Assembly: GCA_963556695.1 (NCBI GenBank)
Contig: CAUWAG010000010.1
Location: 3,472,001-3,536,000 of the forward strand
Length of the DNA stretch: 64,000 nt
Reading direction: 5' to 3'
From: Anthostomella pinea
Taxonomy: Eukaryota; Ascomycota; Sordariomycetes; Xylariales; Xylariaceae
Shown: in pieces, positions 21,425 through 33,628 of the stretch
Position numbering within the stretch: the first letter of the stretch is position 1
Layout of the letters: each line of letters begins with the position of its first letter
Made by a program: the position numbers and the translations under genes
The notes under the pieces: generated by a model
Database searches by the model: none
Told to the model about the DNA's origin: nothing
Seen by the model: the letters and a program-made list of their open reading frames with translations, nothing else

Positions 21425-21919
21425 GAAAAGCCATCAACCTGGCGATCGAATCCAGCATATCCGATAATTCCCCAGCAGCCGGGTATCCGAGCTCGAAGTC
21501 AACGCCGAGTACGTCGGCGGCATGGTGCGCCAGTGCGGCAACCTGTCATTAACGCGCGTCTCCAACGCCGGCCACGAGGGTGTATTCGATCCTTCTTAGT
21601 CCCTCAGTCCCGCCCCATGTCAAATCCGGGCTTGGTCAAGTAACCGAAATTTTGCTCAGTCCCCGAAACGGCGTACCAGATCTGCTCGCGCGTGATGAAC
21701 AAGGGCGTCGCGAACGACTTGAAGGCGACGACGGGCTGCGGCGCGAAGCCGTCGACCAAGGGCCCCGCCATCATCTTCGACGTCGCCAACGCGATGTCGA
21801 AGCCCCAGAGCCCCGTGTGCTACTTCTGGGGCATGTTCGAGTCGTGTACGGGAGAGCACACCGGGCTGGCCAACAAGAGTTCCCCCATTTTTGAGGACTT
21901 TGTCATGACTGCCCTATGA
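21425..21919 (+). pseudogene. Serine carboxypeptidase (S10) 3' end
   Basis: The C-terminal part of a family S10 carboxypeptidase is visible. VNAEYVGGMVRQCGNLSLTRVSNAGHE ends at an 80-nt intron (21580-21659, GTGTAT...CTCAG), and the next exon reads on in phase as VPETAYQICSRVMNKG and continues to a TGA at 21919. The AGHEVP junction carries the catalytic histidine. The PVCYFWGMFESCT segment matches the family's disulphide-rich end. The part left of about 21490 (NSPAAGYP) is in another frame, showing a frameshift. The nucleophile (GESYAG) half is absent. The fragment abuts the AKR remnant. Confidence 0.7.
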
Positions 21920-22299
21920 CCTGAGGAACGGCACGGTCGTAGCTGTTACACTAGGCCCTCTTCAATCTCCGTGCGTGCCATGCTGGGAGGGTTCCAGTTC
22001 AGATGTGGAAATTTGGAAATATTGGAATAAGCAGACAGGAACAAGCAGCCCTGGTTTCATACGTTACTGCTAATGCTCATTCCGGTGTGCTTATCCCGAT
22101 TTGATGAATATACGGTTATTTGCTAGACGGGTGGTATACGGAACCTTATGGGGGTTCAGTATATTAATAAATCAGAACGTCAGGGAAATTTGGGGGGCAT
22201 GGATGGTAAAGAACTGGACCAGTTAGGAAAGTCAAAACATGGTCATTCTTCAATACTATACGCTATTGAATACGCTCGACGGGTCAAACCCCGAATCTG
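21920..22299. other. Intergenic, no feature seen
   Basis: Short AT-rich spacer between the carboxypeptidase remnant and the 3' end of the F-box gene. Confidence 0.4.
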
Positions 22300-23799
22300 C
22301 TATTCTAGTAATTTTCGGACGCCCCTCGTTGTCTTTCGCGTCCGAACGACGTCGCACATGGCCAGATGGCAAAACACTGAATTTGTGCGCGGTAAATCCT
22401 CTCTCTTCAGGTCAACGTATTGGACTCTCAGCTCAGCGCGCGTGCGCGGATCCATCGATGCAACGTGGGCCCAGGGCCATATCTCGGTACTCTGGAGCCG
22501 CCAACCCCAGGTGCTCGACACAATGATTGCGGGAAATTGGTCGGGCCCGAGCACGACGTACGCGAAGATGGTCGCGTGGGGGTTCAGTACATGTTTCCTT
22601 GTTTCCACGTTGAATATCTCCATGATCTGGATCTGGGGCATCCTCGCTACAGCCCGTGAGGCCCAATCGATCACCTGTACCGTCGAGGGGGACCTCGGCT
22701 GCAGCTCGTCGGACGTGAGTAAGACCTCCCTCAGATTCGCCCAATAGAGCCTGTCTGCCAGATTCAACCCCGAAGTCGGCCTCAAGTCCCAGAAGAAGTG
22801 CATGGCGTTGACCGCGAAGCAGACGATCAGGGCCTCAAGCGCAGCGCTCCTTCTCGCCAAGAGGGGCCCAAGCCCCAGCGCTTCGGTGCGGATCTTCAGC
22901 CCCGAGCTCATAGTGGATGTGACGGGTTCGAATATATGCACTCTCCTCAGATGTTTACAGTGAGACATAACGGTGATGAACGCACCGTACTGGGTGATCA
23001 TGTGGTACTGCCGGGCGTCGTTCACCCCTCGCCAAGGCTCGTATTGTACATACTGAAGACAAGGCAGGGCTTCGATCATGAGCTGCAAACCTTCCACCAC
23101 CGAGATGGTACGGTAGGGGTCGGGCAAACGAAGGATCTGCAGGACGTAGACGAAGTCGACTGTTGGCAGTCGGAACGGATGAGTGGGCATGGCGCCGTAG
23201 TCCAACCGTAGCCCCTGAAGAGGCCCCATGAGTCTGCTTTTGGCGCCGTAGCTTCGGGAAAGAGGATGAATTACGAGAAAGTTCTGGTGTTGAATGCTCT
23301 GTAATGAAACCGTAGAGGGATTATGATGGCCGTCGCTCGGCTAGCGCGCGCTCAGGCTCAGGGTCATGCGCTTGCCATCCGTCAGGGGTCTGCGCCTGCT
23401 CCACGAACCCAGAATCTTGAACAGCTTCCAGATCGCTTTGGTGAAGATGACGTTGTTTTGCCACTCCTCGAACGCCGACTCCTCGGTCTGGCAGGACTCG
23501 CATCCGAATCTTGGCAGCTGAATGTTAAACCACAAGTCCTCGACCGTAATTGGCAGGCGGTAAGTGTTGTGCAGGATGCGTTTGAGCTCTGCGAGGTGGC
23601 CCTGGTGCAGCTTGAGCTTCTTGAACGTGTGGCGCTCGAAGAACACCTGCCACTCGCGGCTGACCACGGCGTAACCCGATACTTTATGATCATCCTTCTG
23701 CTCGGCCCTGACCAGCTCTTCCAGGACCATCAGGCGGATTTCTGGGGGCAGGCGCGTCCAGTCAGGCATGGGGCCTTGGCTTGGGAGTTGAAGCGCCAT
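22300..23799 (-). pseudogene. F-box protein gene with one in-frame TAG
   Basis: From the ATG at 23799, a 152-codon frame contains an F-box start (LPPEIRLMVLEELV, residues 17-30) and a Cys-containing middle. It ends at a TAG (23343-23341), and the same frame stays open on the far side to 22300. Apart from that codon the locus would encode about 500 residues. The second part has a helical repeat-like pattern typical of large, fast-evolving fungal F-box families (SCF ubiquitin ligase adaptors). The TAG fits a CAG-to-TAG transition. A short intron around it is conceivable (a TTACAG acceptor exists at about 23267), but I see no good donor. It is most likely a recently inactivated gene. Confidence 0.7.
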
Positions 23800-25273
23800 G
23801 AAGTTCGGCCGTTATGCTCGACGATCCAACAGGGCTTTAGTGCGCTCCTGGGAGTTGACAGAAGTTGTATATTAGCATCGGTGATGGAGCCGCTTGAAAG
23901 GTGTCGACGTCGAGGGAAAAGAGAAAAGGGGTGGCCTAAGTTCGGCTATAATGATGGAATGGCTTTCGGTCTTTTGAGTATCGCGGCATGCTTCAACCGA
24001 TAACAAGTATGATATTTGCCATCTCTCAGTCCGGTGTTTTGGTAACTGGTTGATGGAGGGAGTGCGCAGTCCAGGGCAGGATTGCGAGGGATCGAAGGGT
24101 CATGTAACCATGATGAATGTTCTCACCGGTAGCAGGCACGACTCCCCTAAAGTCAGTTTCTGTCCTCGTACCTGCAGCTAGTTATAGTGAGGTTGACTGG
24201 CCTTGCCTCTTCGAGAGGGAAAGTGCCTTGGGAAGTACTTGGAAGGGGCACGTGTAACCTGCTGGGAGTGCTGAAGGAGTCCGTCGGCGCACCGTGTCTT
24301 CCTGCTACAATCACCTCCCATAAGTTTGGTCGTAGCACCTGAACGACGCCCCCGCTAGATGTACACCTTTTGCGTCATCTATGGTATGTGCTTGGTAATG
24401 CGCCTGCTCATACCAAGATTCTCCCATCAGGTGTACAGGAGTCGCAGCCCTTACGCGGGTACGCTAATCACCTAAAGTATCGACTGCCTAATGCATAAGT
24501 ACTTGCCTAGGGACTCAATGCACCTTCCGCGGGTCAGTGGTGAAGTGGTAGCACATTGACGCAGCTCGAGATAGTTGGCCAGCAACGAGCAGCACAGGGT
24601 TCTCCTTCCAGGGGCGTCCAACGTCTTGCACACGGAGATCATCCCATCGAGTCATAACAAATCATGGTTCGTGATCACATATCTTGTGAAAATCGTCGTT
24701 GAAAAGCAAGACGAGCATATGGGCATCGCAGTCATCGACGCTGTGAAGGACGATATATACGGCCGCGATCAAGTGAAGACCGCGAGAGGTGATGTTGTCA
24801 TCCCAATGTCTGAGGAGGCATTACAGCTACCAATGAAGATGAACAACAGCAGCCTCAGCAGGGTTGCTGAGACAAACACGGGTGAACAGGGAGGATCCAC
24901 CTTCGTTGCTGTCGACAACCCATTGGGGAGGCTGGCAATATAGGTGAACTCGACAGCAAAAACTTCCATCACTGGCTCCAAAGTCACACTTGGTCTATTT
25001 GCTTATTCGGTAGCAGCCCCTCGAGGGCGAGGTGGGTTCGAATCCCTCTCAGAACAAGTTTGGCTTCCTTGGGGAGCACCCCGAGGGCCATGATAAAGTG
25101 ACTAGGTGCACATGACCTCTTCGACCACCCTGCTGGGCAGATGTTCATTCGGCATCAACAGCTTCATGTCATGTGTATTCTGGTTACCTTATCAGGCTGG
25201 AATTTTTTAAGTTTTGTTTTTTCCATGTTTATACCTAGGTAGTCTACCTAGTAAAAATGTGCTGTGTTGTTAG
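23800..25273. other. Intergenic; isolated A-box and B-box-like sequences
   Basis: A-box-like TGGTGAAGTGG near 24538 and B-box-like GGTTCGAATCC near 25028 are about 490 bp apart and do not form a tRNA. An open frame at 24575-24943 (122 codons) shows no recognisable domain. No gene is called. Confidence 0.35.
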
Positions 25274-25433
25274 TGTGACAATCAGGCCTGCAGCTGCGCT
25301 GGTCAGGGCTGATAGGATGAAATATCTAGACTCAACGATATCTAAGGAAAAAGAGGCAAGGTCGGAAGAAAGAGGGGAAGCTAGAGATATATATGTACAT
25401 AAATATGTGGAGGTATTATGTAATACCGTAACA
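25274..25433. mobile_element. Solo LTR, 160 bp, copy 1
   Basis: Starts TGTGAC and ends GTAACA, and is flanked by a perfect 5-bp duplication (GTTAG at 25269-25273 and 25434-25438). A copy at 37380-37539 differs at only two positions by eye and has its own 5-bp duplication. TG...CA ends, 5-bp duplications and lack of internal sequence make this a solo LTR or a minimal LTR-type element. Confidence 0.85.
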
Positions 25434-25438
25434 GTTAG

Positions 25439-26547
25439 TACCACTAGCAATGTTTGTGTAAATTTGATTATGTTATTGCTATGGAGTGCTGGGACTTACT
25501 TGCTTTTCCCAAGCCGAATTTCAGATCAATTGATCAACGTTGGCGGAATGAATTCTTGTTCTTCACTGTAAATGCCCTTACATCCAGTGTACGCATGTTT
25601 CCGATCCATCACCGTGCTTCGAGAGCTCATCGTCCGACAACTGTATTTATGCCATGATAACTGAAAGCAGGTAAGAACACCGCTTGGAGTGCGATGATTA
25701 TCCTGGAAAAGGCCGGACGGCGGTTTCAACTCGAGCGACGGCTTGCCGAGGCTGATAGAAGCTGTCGAGAGCCTTTACGACATGCCCACTAGGGGAACGG
25801 AAGTTGAGCCGGTGCCCCCGAACCCCCGAATATCTGCAGGCTGAGAGATTAATCCAACGGCCGTTCCCAGGGAGCTTAGGAGTGCTGCCACCATGACTGA
25901 GCTATTATGGATGAGCAACATGGCTGCTGAAGGCCAATACTCTCGGGCGTGTGGGGGGCGTTATGACTCAATAAGGGCAATTGCATGACCAACGAAGCGA
26001 TCCTGCCATTGATATTATTACCACAGAGAGAGGCTCAGGTGAGACGGTCCTAGCGTCATCAGCATCCGGGACCGATCCATCATTGGCACTCCCCGAGTGC
26101 GGCTAGCCTGTCCCGAACCATCAATGAACAGGACGAGATTATCTCCGTAGAGGGTAGGCTGTGTCATGCCCGAAAGCAATTTGATGTCGAGCAGACTCGG
26201 GTCGGCTTGTTACAGAAGCTCAAGCACCACGCCCGTCCAGGCCGCAGGTTCTGTCGCGTTCATCACTTCGAAGGCAGAGAGCTCCTGGCCCGTTCTCGCC
26301 GTAGCGTGTATCTCGGCGAGCTCGTTTAAGGCTGTGAGGATGCGATCGACCATCCTGGGGAAGATGGGAACATGTCACATGGCCATGAGGGTTCTATTGG
26401 GGGATGCCTCGAAGCTTCTCTTCTTTGCCCCATTTCCACTCGACGGTCCATTCTCATGTACACCTTTCCCCCCCATTACTATACTGTGAGTCATCTGAGC
26501 GCACGGCTCACTGTCAATCAACTGGGCGATAGGGCGACAACATCAAA
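25439..26547. other. Intergenic, no feature seen
   Basis: No coding exon or repeat recognised apart from the flanking LTR copy. Confidence 0.35.
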
Positions 26548-27381
26548 GCCGACCTTTCCAGCGGCATGGACAGCGCTAGGCTCCTGCCTGGCTAGTATAG
26601 TATACTGATATGGTCTTGTCTCCACTCTCAAAGACGGCATCTGGTTCACGGAACATTTACGGAGATCCGACGCCCAAGGGTTTCGGCAGACCATGTGGTT
26701 CCTGCTTTCCCCTTCTCTCACGCCGAATTTTGCCAACCTCACCGACGTTTCGTGCCCAACGGGCTACACAGCCGCCTGCGCTACGGTTGGCAGCTAAACA
26801 GCGCGCCAGCTAGCTCCTTGACTTAATGTTCATCGTATGTCTTTCAAACGGGGTCATCGCTGCTCAGAATGTGCTGACCAAATACGCCAGAGGTCTCTTC
26901 AGTTCCGTTTGTACGAGCAACACGTACGGATGCAAGCTGAATACACGGCGAACGCAACTGGACCGGCTCCAGGACTGACTCCGCGTTGACACCACCAACG
27001 GGCCTCCCAGAAAACCCACACGCCCAGTAGCGGGCGAGAATGTCTGGGCGTGGGGCATCAAGCTTATTTCTGTAAGCAAAATTCTAGCGTGCCATAATAG
27101 AAGGGCTTGCTGATCTCCTCGTGGCAGACTCTTCAGCCCATTGCAGCAACATCAAGCAGCACGCCTCTTGCACCACCACTACTGCAAGCCGTACATCGCC
27201 CCCTTCGGTTTCAACGGAGACATCATTCATAGCAAGCGCCTCAGAAACCTCCGGTCTAGTGACGGGTGCGCAAGCTGGGCTCGGAGTAGGCGTCAGTGTC
27301 GGGTTGGTCTCATTGGCGATCACCGGCTGGCTGAGGTATGGTCAACCTCCAAGTCAGTCAAACGCCCAACAACCATCCTGA
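26548..27381 (+). pseudogene. Relic of a fungal single-pass surface protein
   Basis: The last part reads through a Ser/Thr-rich stalk (SCTTTTASRTSPPSVSTETS) into one transmembrane span (TGAQAGLGVGVSVGLVSLAI) and a short polar tail ending at 27381. This is the standard C-terminal layout of fungal Cys-rich ectodomain proteins. Upstream, in mixed frames with several stops, are scraps such as PTFPAAWTALGSC and CPTGYTAAC that recall such ectodomains. The frame breaks indicate a dead gene. The exact family is not established. Confidence 0.4.
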
Positions 27382-29720
27382 CAGTACTGTTTAGCTGGTT
27401 ATTCAGCCCTTCGGAAAAGTCCTGGTTCAGATCAGCAGAAGCACAGCAAGTCGCACAGGGCCACAGCGCCCTCGGAGCCTCAGGCGAAGGAGTAGTCATA
27501 GACTCTTTAAGGAGGAAACCAGTTGAGGCATCCGGGTGTGGCTGTGGGCTGGCGTGTTCGCGACGTGAACAGTGAACACCTCTTGGGAGTTGGAGATAAT
27601 GGGGATCCAGGAATTTCGAATGGTCGTCGTTTGCATCCTGTATGCGGACGAAACTCTGACGGTTGGCATGTGGTGTTCTCGTCGACCAAACATGACGGGT
27701 AAATACATACATCCGCAGAACTGCGCCCGACCGGGCGGTGCACCTTGACTGTGCTTCATGACGTCGCTCGCACGTGAGTCCCGCGAGCCTGCAGATGGCA
27801 AGTGCGAGTTTCCCTCTCCTGGTTTGTGATCTCGCGGCGCTCACCGGAAGCGTCGCATCGCTCAGCATGCAGTCCGACCATGCCACGTGCAAAGCACCCA
27901 ACGGTTCACAAGGCCGTGTTTGCGCGTTCGCACGCGAAGATTCAGTACTCAGTTGCTCTGCCTCGCTTGGAACCTCGTAAACTCACACTAGTATATCTCA
28001 TGAACAGTGCGCTGTTCTGTCAACCCGGCCTTTGGCGGAATGAGAGAATCTCGACCGCGGCTTCAATCAAACATTGACGTCGCCATCCAGGAAGACTCCG
28101 TGCCGCTTGTCCCGTTCGCGGCACGAGATCGACGAGCTGTCCTGGGTGATATCGAGCTTGATCTTCTAATCTTCTTTCTGCCAGTCAACTGTCCCGACGG
28201 TCCCAGAAAAGGGCGCGACGATGGCGGATGATGAATGTAGCAAAGTTGAGGTACCCTAAACCCAAAGCACCTTTCTCACCGACCCTGACCACGTGGACAT
28301 GGCGGATATGGTGACATGTAGTTTCGGGATGCCTTGAAGTGGCTGCTGTGTTGATGCCGTGCCACTTCGAGCCGCCACGACTAATCAACTGAATCCCATC
28401 GACGGGTGGAAGAGTCGGGAGCTCGCAGTCAAGTGTGAGACGTTCAGATGCGCTGTCGCTTTCGCTTCCCGCCTGCAGTGTAGATCTCGCCGAGCCACGC
28501 GAGGACAGGGAAGAGCCGCTTGGGTTCCGACATTGGGGAAGCAACGAAACAACGCACATGGCAGATCGCGAATATCATCACCGAACACTCTCCATTCATC
28601 GGATCAGTATGACTGAACCTTTGGCATGACTTTGACCCTTGAAACCTGCTTCATGGTAGGGCATGGTGCAGCCTCCTCCATTATAAGCTCGACCCAATAT
28701 ATCATCCACTGGTCATGGCAGAGATCAGCTTGACAGAGTTCAGGAACCTCGGACTTGGGCGACGATGAAAATAAGGTGACACGCCGGCCCGAGATACGCA
28801 GGTGCCCATGTGGCCATGTGGCAGGGAGTGGACCTGGCCGCCTGGAAGAACTCTGGCAGCTGTCTGGATCGTCTGGCAGTTGGAGCATGGCACTAACTTA
28901 TAAAAAGAAGATCTCGACGCCAAAGGCAAAAGCCCGCCCGCTCTCTCCGCCGTCTAACAACAATGGATGTTTCAACTTTCTGCCCATCGAGGCGGGAGAG
29001 GCGAGAGAGGCTCGAGATGGGCACGTCGGGGTCGCCACTTGCGGCTCCACGGCAGATACGATGCATGCAAGTCCCAAGGAATCAAAGGCCATGCGTCGAC
29101 CCGCGACCCGCGACCCGCGAACCGCGACTCCACATGGGCGCCTCAAAGGCTCAAACCTCCGGCCTGCATGGCGTGCATGGCTTGATAGGCGGCTGTTCCC
29201 TACATGTCGTGTAAGAGTCCTACCTAAGGTTAGGTGGTGCAGCTGCGCCTTGTCGACTCCTTAACTTGTCACGCCCGGCTCGGCCCACTCAGCTATGATC
29301 TACGCTATGGCTGCGGCATCGTCCGATAAAGTGAGCTCTTGCTTGGAAAGCTTGGGCACCGTGGAGTAATAATAGCTCAGGGTGCTGTGTTTCGCGAACC
29401 CGTTACGGTGAGTCCAGCTTTCTTCAGCCTCGTATCTGAGCATTGGCCTTCCCCTGGTCGCGCTGAGTATTTTCGACCTGCTTGACTTCTTGTATAAGAC
29501 GAGACGAGATTGAGCGCTCTACTGCTGTTACCACATGAGACGAGAGTCGAGAGGAGTTGCCCTATATCTCATCACATGTTCGTGCCTCCCCCTGTTCCCC
29601 TGTTACGAACGTGGCGTCCTCTGTCTTTGGACGATTCCTTTTAAGCTCAAGTTCCTGGGATTGCCCTAGTTACAACTCTCAATTCACGGGGTCGCTCACT
29701 ACATCTTTACCATCTTCACG
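27382..29720. other. Intergenic, 2.3 kb
   Basis: Long open stretches occur (for example minus strand 27901-27320), but their composition and lack of any domain suggest chance. The last 200 bp form the promoter region of the GH43 gene. No feature is called. Confidence 0.35.
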
Positions 29721-30731
29721 ATGAAGTCCTTTTCTATTCCAGCTGCTGCCATGCAGTTATGCCTATTATTCAGTCGGACAACGATCGCAGTCCCTTTCGA
29801 CTGGCCGCCCCCTAGAGGAATGGGCAACGGCCCGGCGCTGGAGGCCGACTTTCCCGATCCCACCATCCTTCAAGACGACTACGGCAGGTGGTGGGCCTTC
29901 GCAACAAACAGCGGCGGCAGACAAGTGCAGGTCGCCACAGCTAACAGCGTCTATGGCGATTGGAAATTATTGGACACGGACATGCTCCCAGTATCGCCAT
30001 CCTGGGCCACGGGCGCGAACACATGGGCGCCGGATGTCCGGCAACTGAGCGACGGCACGTACGTCATGTACTTCAGCGGCGAGGCCAAAGCAGACCCAGC
30101 GCACCACTGCGTCGGCTTCGCGACATCCGCCTCCATATCCGGGCCGTACACGCCCTCCGATGAGCCCTTCGCCTGCGACCTCTCCGTTGGCGGCGCCATC
30201 GACCCCTCCGGCTTCGTGGACGACGACGGGCGCCGCTACGTCGCGTACAAGGTCGACGGCAACAGCATCGGCAACGGCGGCCTCTGCAACAACGGCATCG
30301 CGCCCTTAGTAGACACGCCCATCATCCTGCAGGAAGTAGATCAGGACGGCGTGACGAAGATCGGGGACCCCGTCACGATCCTTGACCGCACCGACGCCGA
30401 CGGCCCGCTCGTCGAGGCGCCGAGCATCATGCTCACCGACGACGGCGTGTACGTACTCTTTTTTAGCAGCGGGTGCTTTACCGATCCCACGTACAACGTC
30501 AACTATGCGACGGCGAGCAGTGTCGCGGGACCGTATACCCGCGCCTTCACGCCTGTCGTCGTTAGTGGCCAGTCCGCCCTGATGTCGCCGGGCGGCGCTA
30601 CGGGTCTGGCATCCACGCTTGGATGGTGGGATCTGCCGTATATGGCGTTTCATGCCAATTGCGACCAGGGGCGGTGCATGCACACGTCGCAGCTCATGAC
30701 GTGGGATTTGACGGTCGCTCTGGTGTGGTGA
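29721..30731 (+). CDS. Secreted GH43 glycoside hydrolase (336 aa)
   Basis: An intronless gene with a signal peptide (residues about 1-24, ending TTIAVP). The five-bladed beta-propeller motifs of family GH43 are in order. EADFPDPTIL carries the catalytic base (D46), GAIDPSGFVDDDGRRYVAYK the pKa-modulating aspartate (D161), and VEAPSIM the general acid (E232). The family covers arabinofuranosidases, endo-arabinanases and beta-xylosidases acting on plant hemicellulose and pectin side chains. The exact specificity cannot be read here. No carbohydrate-binding module is attached and the length is close to a bare catalytic domain. Third positions are strongly GC-biased, unlike the flanks, which supports coding. 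Confidence 0.93.
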   Translation: MKSFSIPAAAMQLCLLFSRTTIAVPFDWPPPRGMGNGPALEADFPDPTILQDDYGRWWAFATNSGGRQVQVATANSVYGDWKLLDTDMLPVSPSWATGANTWAPDVRQLSDGTYVMYFSGEAKADPAHHCVGFATSASISGPYTPSDEPFACDLSVGGAIDPSGFVDDDGRRYVAYKVDGNSIGNGGLCNNGIAPLVDTPIILQEVDQDGVTKIGDPVTILDRTDADGPLVEAPSIMLTDDGVYVLFFSSGCFTDPTYNVNYATASSVAGPYTRAFTPVVVSGQSALMSPGGATGLASTLGWWDLPYMAFHANCDQGRCMHTSQLMTWDLTVALVW

Positions 30732-33628
30732 TGTGAGCTTGGTGTATCGACGCAGGACCGACCTGCTGCATGGTTTTGGAGAGGGGAGTTGTAATGCATT
30801 GGGTCGGCGCAACTGGTAATGACACCACATGATGTGTTTCTGGGATAATTTGAGGGAAACGACGTTGATATAATAGTGCTTGGATCGATATTACTCGCTT
30901 AAGACTCACAGTGCCTGTAGCCCTTGTATACAGCAAGACCAACACGATTAATTTTACGGCATGCTCGATCTCACCTCGAAGCCCGTCCTGGCCCTTTTGT
31001 CTCCCTCTTCTTAGGTGAAGGGGACCGATATAATCAAAAAGCCCGCCTCCACGTTCCAACATGCCAGACGGGCTTGTCTTCGAGTTGTGTCCAATGACTA
31101 TGGTCTAACCATGGCTGAACTATCCAAATCAGTCATGAATGTAGGCCACCACGCAGCGCCATATCGACAGAAACATCAACTGATGAGGCATATTGTACCG
31201 AGCTGGCGGCTCTTTATTTGGCCTAAACTACGGCCCCTAGTGCAAGCGCAGGGCTAAAAAGGTGACCATTCACGAGCAGGAGTCTAGAGCCTCAACATCA
31301 ACGGACCCAGACTGGCCTCACGCTGGCGTTTCACCTCTCACCACACGGTTTTCGCACTGGAGACGCTTGAACGTCGTTCATTGTTATACGAGGGATAGGC
31401 GCTTCGGGGAAGGGTGACACGTTGAGATACACGCTTACGACCTACTGTTGGGATGGTAATCAGCTTCTTCAAAAGTGAAAGGGGAGATACCCATATCTAG
31501 TCCGTCGGTATAGACAAGACCAGAAGCCCGATTCTCCGTATCCTATTCTCGAAATCTAGACCTGAGCGACTCATGGCACTCACCTCCTTGATACTGTTTG
31601 CCCCTCGGCACATACGTTCTCGTAGACGGGCTACGATGGAGGACCGAACGGTATGAGAACACTAAGTAAGCAAGCAGGCTGTCAAGCCATGGCACTGCCT
31701 CCAGACGCGGTAGACCACGTCCGTTGTGGATGGTGGCGAGTTCAACCAGGTACCGGCTAAACAGCCACTTGGCCTGGCTTGGTTTCCCATTCACATTCAC
31801 TGGTTCTTCCATTGAAGAAGTTCTCAGCCCCTGGTACCGGAGCTCCCAACGATCTCAGGCTGTGAATTGTTCTGGAGAGCACGCAGGTTCCATAACTCCA
31901 CCATCAGCGGCATATATAAGGTCACACTATAAAGCGATCTTCTACATACGACCATAGGATCAGGAGAACTTGGCATCCCGTCCGCTCTGCCTTAAATAAG
32001 CCTGATACCGCCGGATTAGTAGTTGGGTCGGTGACGACCAGCGAAGCCCCGGTGTTGTATCTTTTGATATTCCCGTTTTTTCCCGTTCCCCCTCCCCCCC
32101 CCCACCTTTTTTTTTCGTTTTGGTGTTGCGGGGTTCGAGGCGGAAAAGGAGCCTCAAAGCCTACGTTCAGGGGTTCCCATCCCTGGGAAAGATCCCTGTC
32201 AAGCGTCCCTACGTTGCTCCGGGGCCATGATGAGCACATACCACCCATTACTCAGATAAGATATCTTATCAGATTAGCTCCCAGAATAAGCGCCCATGTT
32301 CCTCTCCCCGCTCTTTTTGCTTGTCTCTTTTCCACGACCTGCAGAACCAACTGCATCCTGCATGCCACCATCACCGTCGCATCTCACGAATGATGGAGCT
32401 AGCCATGCGATGGCATATGTTCCCATCTTGGCAGGCCACGGCGCTGACAGTAGGTGATGGGACCGCGCAACCAATCACGTCTGGAAGGTATGCCGAGCAC
32501 TCGCTCCTTTTTTCCAAGCGCCCTGCCATCACGTACCGCTACTACCCTACCGTACCTCTTTTGAGTGTCCCTCGGCACCCAACTCTTTCCGGATTCGCAC
32601 TTTGACGAACGTGATAGACCTGATCAGGGGAAATTCCCACCGGAATCAAACTAATGTCCTTCCTTCTGCTCGAGAGGGATGTTAGTTCGCTTTCGCTTGA
32701 TCGTCGGTTGTCGACAGTCACCACTTTCCAGAATGCAAAGCAGCAGCAGCAGCAGCAGCAGCGAGTCACCGATCCATCCCACAACGGCCAGGCCGTACGC
32801 CCTGGATGGATGATATCGAGAGGCACGCCTTTTTTCCTGCACCCCGGCAGCAAGGGTAGGTACATTAGGAGGTACGCTTCTGGGCTGACTGCGGTCAACA
32901 TGGACGAGGCCAAGCGGCCCCTGTCGTGCCTGTCTGTATCTTGCCGCCAGCGACCTGACTGCCGGCCCACTGAGAGAACTCCATCTGCAGGCTCAACGAA
33001 TCACAGCTTCTGGGACAAAAGAAGTCTACTCTCACACTTACCTACTACTGGTCCAATGATGTGATACAACCCTTCGAGCGCTCGTTCTACCCCGGTTTCT
33101 ACGCCAAGGCCCAGTCCCTTGCATCAAGCACTTGAGCTATCGGAGACTTCCACTCAATAATACTATCTTTGGGCGGTTCGACCATGTCAAGACTTGCGAT
33201 ACTACCCATGCTGCTCAAGTGTCTGCATGTGTATCTGCACATGTCGATGCACCCCTGACAACGAGTTACCTGGGTATACCGTGCAGTATCGAGCCTTTGC
33301 TGTAGCCTCTCATACCGTTGGTACGGTTCTGTGTGGTACGATTAGCCCGTCTTATTCACTATATGAGTTGGCGCATCCCAAAGCTGTCCCCTCCGTTATG
33401 GTTCTTTGGAGGTTCGTGCGCCTTGTTTCTATCTTCGTAGGTTGGTTATACTTCGTCTGTTGGCTTCATTCTGTTATTCGACCATATCCGCCTTCCAGCT
33501 GGCTGGCTTTCGGCATTTCGCAACTATCATATTGTAATAATTTGACCCTCTACATCTTTGATAATTCACTCTTCGCCCTCAACACATCTTCCGGGACATT
33601 CAAACTTTACCTCATATCTCCAGCCGAG
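30732..33628. other. Intergenic, 2.9 kb, with microsatellites
   Basis: No gene is supported. Simple repeats include a (CAG)n tract at about 32741-32763 and a C-run followed by a T-run at about 32087-32115. The last 400 bp are the promoter and leader of the next gene. Confidence 0.45.

Noticed and set aside
24575..24943. Plus-strand open frame of 122 codons
   Set aside because: Reads plausibly as protein but matches nothing I know and has no supporting promoter or splice signals.
24538..25040. A split tRNA gene (A box near 24538, B box near 25028)
   Set aside because: The boxes are about 490 bp apart, the T stem has a mismatch, and no acceptor pairing exists between the two ends.
27320..27901. 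Minus-strand open frame of 193 codons
   Set aside because: No domain, signal or membrane segment; overlaps other open frames in a compositionally neutral region.
32741..32763. Coding glutamine repeat (CAG tract)
   Set aside because: The surrounding frames lack coding character, so it is treated as a microsatellite.
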